Assembly (NCBI GenBank): GCA_001695595.3
Contig: MBPM02000027.1
Coordinates: forward strand, 558,001 to 622,000
DNA: 64,000 nucleotides
Direction: 5' to 3'
Origin: Plasmopara viticola
Lineage: Eukaryota > Oomycota > Peronosporomycetes > Peronosporales > Peronosporaceae
Position numbers and translations under genes: made by a program. Each line of letters starts with the position of its first letter. Position 1 is the first letter of the stretch. Shown here piece by piece: positions 57,001 through 64,000 of this stretch. The notes under the pieces are model-generated. The model did no database searches. It was not told the origin of the DNA and saw only the letters and a list, made by a program, of their open reading frames with translations.

Positions 57001-58200
57001 TCAAAAGTTCTGCGTAAATCATTGAAAAGTGGCCCAGTCAAGATTCTTCCCACCAAGGGACAATTTATTATGGCGGACAGAGTCAGATTATCGTATTATA
57101 ACCACAACGAGTGGTGCTGCCTTCTCTAGAACCGCACTCAATTTGAGTGGGCAATATAGATGCTAGGTGCAATAATTTGCAGAGCTAAATCAGCCTCAGC
57201 CAGTTTTAACTTTAACCAGAACTGGGTCTGTTCCGGGCATAATTGACCCAAAAGTGACTGGAAGTCCAAGCCGGTCTGGTTTGGGTAAAGTGCTGAGACG
57301 CGGCCGGATCCGGCTGACGACGGGTAGTCACGTGTGCTCAACTCTCGAAGGACCTCGTGACAAAAAGCCTTACACCGAAGGTATAATATATTGGCATCCA
57401 CTTCCAAATCGAGTAAAACTCGGTGGAGGCCTGGTTGTGCTTGCAGCGTTGATAGTAGTATGTCCGGGTCAGTAATTTGGGTAAAAAAATCCCAAGAATC
57501 CCTCAATGACCGCGCAGATAGTCAGTCCTTCAACATTGCCTTGGTATACGGCCCCGTTTGATATTTCTTCGCTCACCCTCGAGTCCGTTATAAAAGACGC
57601 CACAGACTGATGTGGATCCATAGTCGTGTCCCAGAGAATGATATTTTGGTCCGACGGAAGGGGCCTTCCGAACCTTCACGAAGCCATTCGTAAAAGTTCG
57701 TAGGAAAGATAGGCGGGTATTCCCGTTGGGAGGGAGTAAACGCCACAGTTCCACAGTCGGGATGTCAACAGTACTGATAGCCAAAACTTTTTGCTCGAAG
57801 AATGCGCGCAGGCGAAAAATCAGCCGCTGTAATTGAACCCACCGGAAATTTTGGCTCGCCTTCATTTGGCCAGACTGATTTTTGGTCTAGCCATAATTGT
57901 AGGCTCAATGTCTTCCATCGAGAAAAGTGTAATAAATTTTGAGTTAGAGTGATTCCCACAATTACATTCCAACCCAGAATTCTCACTCATTGCCGAATGG
58001 TCTCTTGAGTCGCTCTCATTCTCATACGCTGGTGGAATGCAGCTGAATTGCGACTTTGTTCCTTAGGCTCAGATTTGCGAATTTTGGCCTTTTGTCTCAC
58101 TTCCTCAATGAAGGGAGGAACCACGTTCTTATAGACCCTGTTACGGTGGTGAATAACGAATAGCCGTGACCTAAAACTTGACCTGCGGTATGTGGTTAAA
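54090..58200. mobile_element. Rearranged, degenerate LINE (non-LTR retrotransposon) relic
   Basis: Reverse-transcriptase blocks occur on the minus strand at about 55590-56020. In order they read LLYKKGDRKFLSNYR, LNVDAKLG, then after stops LEFAKAFDSVVWDA, FGDQFHRWIRGLFPNT and LDPSELGAGVRQGAPLSPAL. Minus-strand C-terminal pieces run down to about 54100. The block that should lie just upstream of these, KTPGPDGLP, is instead on the plus strand near 56755. It is preceded on that strand by a charged helix (56256-56462). From about 57100 to 58000 further LINE-like open frames are again on the minus strand (57138-57506, 57530-57865). Many stops and shifts make it non-functional. The mixed orientation means either a 5' inversion or overlapping independent insertions. 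Ends are approximate. Confidence 0.7.
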
Positions 58201-58842
58201 ATTACCTATTCAATACTAAACTGCATTGATTAGTTCTTGAGGTTATCGGGGCTCATTTTTACGTAGCTGATGCTTACTTTTAAAGCGGTGTCTAATTATA
58301 GATTGATTTCTGAATTATTACGAGCTTTAAAAGACATACCCTTTTTTAAAATAATTTGCAGACCGTCACATTTTTTTCCCATTATAAAAGCCGTCATCGG
58401 AGAGGCTCAAGCTTATCTAGCTTTCCATTTCAGAACTGAACAATGCGTGCAGCAGCCAACAACAGCATCTTGTATTTTATCATAGTCGGCTTGAATACTC
58501 CAAGCAACGAGCAGCTCCGAATTTTACTGAAGAACCTGTATGACGGCTCTAATAAACTTCAATAATATGTTCAAGTTGTTGTTCATTCTTCAATAATACG
58601 CGAGGTCCGCACATTATTCGGCTTCTCGACCTCGGTGCTCGATGTCGTATCGATGTGCTAAACAAAAGAATCAACACTCATACATGTGTCTTGCTTTGCG
58701 GAAAATGAATATGGGATGTAATAAATTTTAAAATAATTACGGATTTTCATCCGTGAACGTAAGTATCCCGAAACTGTATCAGATAAATTTATACCGTAAT
58801 CTTACGACTCCCAAGGCAGTAATATGTATTACTATATACTAG
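58201..58842. other. Intergenic, nothing recognised
   Basis: AT-rich spacer between the LINE relic and the next LINE insertion, with no supported gene. Confidence 0.4.
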
Positions 58843-58854
58843 CAGTCTGCATAT

Positions 58855-59996
58855 GTAATGTAATGTATTACGTTATCGCGTTGCCAAGGTATGCACGTGC
58901 TAGGCTCAGTCTGGCTAGTCCACGGCATAGAGTGGTGTCCGCATACGTCGAGTCTCGTTCGGCGGGCAGTGCATCCAGCACCGAGGTCAAATGGGTCTTC
59001 CATTTCTTTCGGTCTTGTGCAAGGGTACGTACCACTTCGAGGTCTTGTGCTGTCCGGAGTCGAAAGCCGGAGCCACGGGAAACAAGATTGTGGTCGAGTG
59101 TCGAGGGGAGCGTGGTGCAAGGACGTCCGCGCCATTTTGCTGCGGTGGAGAAGAAGTAGGCACGCATCTGGAGGTTAGCTGGAATGTCGGGATAGCGGCG
59201 AAGTACATGGCCAAACAGGCGCCAGCGAGCTTGTGTCAGTCGTAGTCTCAGCGGCCGCTCATCACAGAGGTCGTAGAGTCTTGCATTCGAGATGGGTCGG
59301 GGGTAGCGATAGCCAAGAGCGTAGCGAAGCTGGCGGCGATGGAAACTCTCGAGGCCGTGGAGCTCTGACTTGGTAAGAGCCCAGTTATACAGCAGAATCG
59401 GTAGAACGTAGGTGTTGTACAATCGAATGCGTGTCTTGGGTGAGATGAACGTGGGGCGGAGCCAGACGGACCAGAGGCGGTGGAGCGCGAGGGTGGCCAG
59501 GGACTTGCGTCGGGATAGATCTTTAATATCGCCGAGGAGTGTTCCGAGCTTCTAAGTGTGGTGCCAGGTTTCTTCTCGGGATCGGGCGTGTCGAGTGGCG
59601 CCCGACGGGTTGCAGTGGCGGCGGATTTCGGTGACTTCGGTCTTGGCTTCGTTTTTTTTTAGGGTTAGAAGGAAGTCATCAATGCGGTGCTCACCTCTAT
59701 CGTAGATCTTGGTTTCTCGGAGGCCAAGGATATCGACGCGGTAGCGCCGGAGATCTTCGGGGAGTGTTACGTGCTTCTTGCGCTTCGAACCTAGAGAATT
59801 CACATTAAAGGAGCCAATCCGGATGCGGTTGGCGCGGTTAAGGGCGTGGAAGGGAGTTTGGCCTGGTGCTGGGGACCGTCGCGTCGAGGGTGAGACTCGT
59901 TGGAGACCTGCAGATGCCCGAGAGCACCTGCCCGAAGCGCGCGAGCATTAAGCCCCCGCGCTTGGAAGGAGGGCGTCACCCCAACCTTTTCCGAAA
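58855..59996 (-). mobile_element. Internally deleted LINE (1.1 kb) with target-site duplication
   Basis: Flanked by a 12-bp direct repeat, cagtctgcatat, at 58843-58854 and 59997-60008. On the minus strand it begins ggaaaaggttggggtgacgc. After a ~150-base leader it enters the start of an endonuclease/RT protein (MNSLGSKRKKHVTLPEDLRR, then YRVDILGLRETKIYD), which is the first strand of an AP-endonuclease-like domain. The frame ends at 59552. After a gap in frame, the 184-residue open frame 58868-59422 encodes the protein's C-terminus (YNTYVLPILLYNWALTKSEL, LFGHVLRRYPDIPANLQM), typical of the region after the RT domain. Nearly all endonuclease and RT catalytic sequence is missing. The tail is a short acatt repeat. 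Confidence 0.88.
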
Positions 59997-60008
59997 CAGT
60001 CTGCATAT

Positions 60009-60402
60009 ATTTCTAGTAATTCGACGACCGTTATTTGCGTTTAACTTATGACTAAGATTAAAGTCGTATTCTGCTAATCCTCATGCACCGCTTACCTCGT
60101 GCAATACCTCGTGCAATACCTCGTGCTATCTTCTCCTATTCCTTGCAGCCCCCAGCCAACTTATTCATTCCAAAACGTTTGCATCAAGGTGCGTTTCAAC
60201 TTGCCTGACAATAATGTGGTTAAGACCCATTTTTAGTCGGGTCTGCTGTAGTACCTTATACAGCGAATGCAACGCAATGTCGCCAATTTCTCAGCGTAAG
60301 TAGCATCCATGACAAGCCAACGTCTATCACAACAGAGGTGAGTCATTAAATGCGATTATGGCTGGCCATTCGTAGACGGACGAGTTTGTTATATTCTTGT
60401 AG
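60009..60402. other. Upstream region of the dioxygenase gene
   Basis: This holds a 12-bp tandem repeat (cctcgtgcaata, nearly three units, about 60095-60130). The first exon of the dioxygenase gene probably lies here too: an ATG at 60271 followed by a GTAAGT donor at 60295-60300, or an ATG at 60309 with a GTGAGT donor, are candidates. I could not settle which. Confidence 0.4.
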
Positions 60403-61821
60403 CTTCTTGGAGTGGACGTGCAACATCGTGAGTTTATTACGCTGCGTTGGCAAGATGGCAAAAGGAGTAAGTTTCACTTGCTGCATCTGCGAACGTGGTG
60501 TCCATGTCCACAGTGTGGCCATTCGACAGGACAGCGAGTCATTAATAGCTCTGAAATTGATAAGGACAACCTGGATATTGAAAAATTATATGGTACGTAA
60601 ACGTCCTCTACTCGAACTTTCGAAATGTAGATAGTCTTAGCGTCGGGTAAAATCTACCGTGCAGTCAGAGGTGATACGCTCAATATTGTCTGGAACGACC
60701 ACCACGAATCCAGCTTTTCTGTCAAGTGGCTTCTCGACAATAGCTACTCAGATTGGGCACTGGATCACCACGCTCATGACATGGCAACTATCCCGCTTCC
60801 GCTCGACGCTCCTGTCCCCACCACGGACTATGCACGTATGATGGATACAAATGATGACGAGGGTTTATACGAAGCGCTTCGGCAGGTCGTGGAAAAAGGC
60901 TTTATTGTCATTCGCAACACTCCCTTGGTACCAAAAATTGTCAAAAAGGTTGCCGAGCGCATTGCGCCCATATCACACTCGTAAGCAGCATGATAAGAGG
61001 TTTCTTTTAATTTTCAGGTGACTGATTGCTGGTATTGTATAATGTTGTACCAGTTTCCAGTACGGCGATGTCTTTGATGTAGTGGCAGAACGGACGCCTG
61101 TAAGTCATACAGGCTTTGACTGTTGTGGTTTCTTTCTTTTTGACCAAAAGGTGTATGGTATGGATCGCAATATCAGGTTAACATCGCATACACTACTCTT
61201 TATCTAAAGAGCCATGTGGACTTAGCCTACTATGAATCTCCACCCGGCTTTCAGCTCTTGCACGCTTTGCGCTTTGACAAGTCTGTCATAGGGGGTGAGT
61301 CCACGTTTGTTGATGTTTTCGCCGTTGCCGACGAGTTTCGTCGACTCCACCCTCATCACTTTGCGACTTTTACTCGTGTACCCGCAACATTTAAGAAGCA
61401 CCACCTCACACGTGAAAAGGCAACGATCATGGAGTTTCAACGCCCTCACATCCAGCTGAATCATCGTGACAAAGTAATTGCTGTCCATTGGAGTCCTCCG
61501 TTTGAAGGACCGCTGCGTGTGCCATTTAACGATGTTATGCCATACTACGATGCCTATCGTGTCTTTCATGAGCTAGTTGAAGGCGGCAAGCATCGCTACG
61601 AGTTTCGACTTGAAGAAGGTGACACGGTCATTTTCAATCAGCGCAGACTCTTGCACGGAAGGAAAGAATTCACTCCGTCCTCGGACGGCACGCGCCACCT
61701 TCAAGGCACATACATCAACATTGACGACGCGCTATGTCGCTACAATGTACTGCGTGCACGCTTTGGCGCCACTGATTCAACAGCTAAGAATCATCGGATG
61801 GCTAACGGCAACTTTTCCTAA
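60403..61821 (+). CDS. Gamma-butyrobetaine/trimethyllysine dioxygenase family (carnitine biosynthesis)
   Basis: Exons are read as 60403(or earlier)-60592, 60665-60980, 61054-61099 and 61177-61821, with introns of 72, 73 and 77 nt. The N-terminal zinc-binding domain reads TLRWQDGKRSKFHLLHLRTW followed by CPCPQCGH and STGQR. The following domain includes DTLNIVWNDHHESSFSVKWL. The catalytic TfdA-like double-stranded beta helix contains HSFQYGDVFDVV across a splice and HVDLAYYESPPGFQLLHAL, whose His and Asp bind Fe(II). The distal RRLLHGRKEF supplies the second His. The enzyme uses 2-oxoglutarate and O2 to hydroxylate gamma-butyrobetaine or trimethyllysine. Which of the two cannot be told from sequence. 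The true start is unresolved: an ATG at 60271 spliced to 60412 would give MSPISQLDVQHREF. Exon 2 could start at 60641 instead. Confidence 0.82.
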
Positions 61822-61855
61822 TTCATCAACAAATAAAACAAATTATGTAAAACTT

Positions 61856-64000
61856 ATGTACCCCAAATTGCGCGCATTGATGTTGGTGCGTCTACTATGT
61901 GTAAGCGCGGGCATTGGCGCCTATCTGTGCTCTAGTGGCTTGCTGCGGCTTAATGAGGTCTTCTTTCAACACTCACAAGCTCCTTTCGTTGACGTTGACG
62001 TTCATTATGACCAGCAAACGCCTGAAGCTGTGTACGACCGCCTTGTCATCGTATTGATCGACGCACTTCGAGCTGATATGGTGCTAGGCAGCGCTGCAAT
62101 GCGCCACAAGGACGGTAGTCGTACAAGTTATGATACGAAAGGAGAGTTGAATGTTAACATGCCGTTCACCAGCAGCCTCGTGACGTCTGGCAGAGCTCTT
62201 GGCTATGTCGCTCATGCCAGTGTCCCAACCGTGACGATGCCACGCCTGAAAGCGCTCATGACTGGCAAAGCGCCGGCCTTTATCGACATTTTAAAGAACT
62301 TTCACTCGGTTTCTTTGGAGCAAGAGGCGAATATAATGGCGATGCTCAAGGCGAGTGGGAAGCGTATTGTCTTCTATGGTGACGACACGTGGCTCAAGTT
62401 GTTCCCAGAGACGTTCAAACGATCGGATGGGACGTCAGGATTCTATACAAGAGATACTGTGGAAGTCGACACGAATGTCACGCGGCATTTAAAAGAAGAA
62501 TTAGACCCGTTTATGCAAAACCAGAAGAGCAGGGATTGGGACGTGCTGGTGCTGCATTATCTAGGGTTGGACCACGTTGGACACTTACGGGGACCAAGGT
62601 CTTCATTAATGACGGATAAATTACAAGAAATGGATCATGTGATGAAAGTAATATACGAGTCGATCCGTGAGCAAGATTTGCAACGAATCGAGACGAATAC
62701 TTCGGTGCGGCCGACATTAGTATTATTGTGCAGCGATCATGGCATGTCAGAGGTTGGTAACCACGGGGGTGCGACGTTGGAAGAGTCTTCAGCTTTATTT
62801 ATGTTTTTACGTGGTGATGGGAAACCCATGGGCTTCTCACAAGATGTTTCAAACCCGCAAAAGCGAAGTCAAATGGATCTAGTGCCGACGATCTCATCGC
62901 TTTTTGGTCTTGCTATTCCGATGTATAGCACAGGTTTGTTATTGGATGAGGTCGTTCGAGCTTCTTTTGATGTTGCCGCAGATCGTGCATCCTACACTTT
63001 GCGTGCGTTGTACTACAACTTTCAGCAATTGTATACTCTTGCTAAGTTAAGGCTCTCTCCCACAGCTTTAACGACTTTTGATGAGGAATTGCAAGTGCTA
63101 CTGGATCGAATTCGCAAGTGTTTATTGAAGGATGGTGATAACATTAGATGTGATCCGCAAGCAACAATGAAACTTTTGAAGGCTTGTGAAATGTTGCAAG
63201 ATAAAGTCACACAGAGTGATGGATCTGAGTATGATTTGACTGCTATCTTAATGGGCTTGGGGCTCTTGTTATTCAGTATGCTTGTTGCATTGACAATGCT
63301 TGTGGATGCCGTTAAACAAGACACAAAAGATTTCTATGATGATGGTCATCTACACGTTGTACTCGGGGTTGGAAGCGTTATGCAGATTGCAAGCTTGTCC
63401 TCCAGCTCCTCAATTGAGAACGAACACGCTACAATTTTCTTCATGACGACCTCACTTCTCTTTGCTGTTGGAGTTATTCTACTACGACGAAACAAGTCGA
63501 ATCTAGCAGTTCATCCATTCGGATTGGTTGGCGTGTTACTGGTTATTACGCGGACTCTGAGAGCACGCAACCAGATAATCAACTTCTGGCGACTCAATGG
63601 GCTCAAGATCGATGCCAACTTACCGGGGAATGAACTCGCCACTGACGATTCAGTGTCTATACTGTCGACAGCTCCTATGCTGCCATCAAATGTTGTACCT
63701 TTTGGTGTGTGCATGATGGTTATATGCGGAGTTGTCATTCAAAAAGCAGTTTTAAACGCTAGAGCAAGTTTCACGAAAAGAAACAGGTTTGATATTTCTG
63801 TTGGCATCGGTAGCGGTGCACTCTTTCTTGTTGGTATGTTGGCATGCCATCGAGTTAAAAAGCTGTCAGACCAGACCACTATAGAACAAGACACTTTAAC
63901 ATCTTGGACAGGAGGGATGGATTTGGATACAGATTCAAGTGCACGCGTGGTGTACGCATGTATCCTTAGTCTCGCACTCCTGACGATTGTTCCAATTGGA
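61856..64000 (+). CDS. GPI ethanolamine-phosphate transferase 2-like (PIGG/LAS21 type), 3' end outside window
   Basis: Open from ATG at 61856 to the window edge without a stop or visible intron (715 codons). An N-terminal signal anchor (about residues 8-30) precedes an alkaline-phosphatase-like lumenal domain. VLIDALRADM (D69) and SDHGMSEVGNHGG (D294, H295) are metal ligands, TVTMPRLKALMTG contains the likely nucleophile Thr (about 127), and LGLDHVGHLRGPRSSLM supplies further ligands. GHxxGPRSxLM with KLQEMD is closer to PIGG/LAS21 than to PIGO or PIGN. Several hydrophobic membrane spans begin near residue 460 (ILMGLGLLLFSMLVALTML) and continue to the edge. The family adds ethanolamine phosphate to a GPI-anchor mannose in the ER. 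It starts 34 bp after the dioxygenase stop, on the same strand. Confidence 0.88.
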   Translation, partial: MYPKLRALMLVRLLCVSAGIGAYLCSSGLLRLNEVFFQHSQAPFVDVDVHYDQQTPEAVYDRLVIVLIDALRADMVLGSAAMRHKDGSRTSYDTKGELNVNMPFTSSLVTSGRALGYVAHASVPTVTMPRLKALMTGKAPAFIDILKNFHSVSLEQEANIMAMLKASGKRIVFYGDDTWLKLFPETFKRSDGTSGFYTRDTVEVDTNVTRHLKEELDPFMQNQKSRDWDVLVLHYLGLDHVGHLRGPRSSLMTDKLQEMDHVMKVIYESIREQDLQRIETNTSVRPTLVLLCSDHGMSEVGNHGGATLEESSALFMFLRGDGKPMGFSQDVSNPQKRSQMDLVPTISSLFGLAIPMYSTGLLLDEVVRASFDVAADRASYTLRALYYNFQQLYTLAKLRLSPTALTTFDEELQVLLDRIRKCLLKDGDNIRCDPQATMKLLKACEMLQDKVTQSDGSEYDLTAILMGLGLLLFSMLVALTMLVDAVKQDTKDFYDDGHLHVVLGVGSVMQIASLSSSSSIENEHATIFFMTTSLLFAVGVILLRRNKSNLAVHPFGLVGVLLVITRTLRARNQIINFWRLNGLKIDANLPGNELATDDSVSILSTAPMLPSNVVPFGVCMMVICGVVIQKAVLNARASFTKRNRFDISVGIGSGALFLVGMLACHRVKKLSDQTTIEQDTLTSWTGGMDLDTDSSARVVYACILSLALLTIVPIG

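Noticed and set aside
1..64000. RXLR or Crinkler effector genes expected in oomycete accessory DNA
   Set aside because: No open frame combined a signal peptide with an RXLR/EER or LFLAK motif.
1..64000. CRISPR arrays, operons, ribosome binding sites or prophage
   Set aside because: Introns, protein families and retroelements show a eukaryotic nuclear genome; no regularly spaced repeat array is present.

Overview
The window is eukaryotic nuclear DNA and fits an oomycete of the Peronosporales (Phytophthora or downy-mildew type). Where introns are visible they are short (63-84 nt) with GT-AG ends, and many genes have a single exon. Gene islands alternate with decayed Ty3/gypsy, Ty1/copia, LINE and Mutator-like debris. 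Protein families include a kinesin-14, an ePHD protein and a PDE with a voltage-sensor-like domain. I cannot fix the species from sequence alone.

Layout. 1-6.7 kb: mostly non-coding, with one short LINE-derived retroelement at 5.55 kb. 6.7-12.2 kb: first gene island. A type II/gamma-like phosphatidylinositol 4-kinase (-) is divergent from a UVRAG/Vps38-like subunit of the class III PI3-kinase complex (+, three exons), followed by a PuuE-type allantoinase (-). 12.2-25 kb: a long retroelement graveyard. It holds a degenerate gypsy element (gag, RT/RNase H, integrase, + strand), a copia RT fragment (- strand), a 61-bp tandem duplication and a tRNA-Leu-like SINE candidate. 25.1-31.2 kb: second island, with a small FYVE protein (+, three exons), a kinesin-14 (+), a small membrane protein (-) and proteasome alpha-1/PSMA6 (-, four exons). 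31.2-36.8 kb: sparse DNA with a second short LINE-derived element.

36.8-46 kb: third island. A voltage-sensor/cyclic-nucleotide phosphodiesterase fusion (+) is convergent with a CFAP20DC-like protein (-, three exons), followed by a large protein with four copies of a FAR1/Mutator-type zinc-binding module (-). 46-48.2 kb: a doubtful small gene and a broken Mutator-like transposase tail. 48.2-52.5 kb: fourth island, with an ePHD protein (+), ADF/cofilin with an acidic tail (-) and eIF5A (+). 52.5-60 kb: a third short LINE-derived element, a rearranged LINE relic with pieces in both orientations, and a 1.1-kb internally deleted LINE. 60.4-64 kb: a gamma-butyrobetaine/trimethyllysine dioxygenase (+, at least four exons) and the 5' part of a GPI ethanolamine-phosphate transferase 2-like gene running off the window.

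The two most striking signals are the voltage-sensor/PDE fusion, which suggests membrane potential may control cyclic-nucleotide breakdown, and a family of four non-LTR insertions. In that family a LINE's 5' and 3' ends are joined around deletions of different size, and each copy has a clear target-site duplication. Three genes in the first two islands (PI4K, UVRAG/Vps38, FYVE) relate to phosphoinositide signalling and membrane traffic. The rest are mostly unrelated housekeeping genes.
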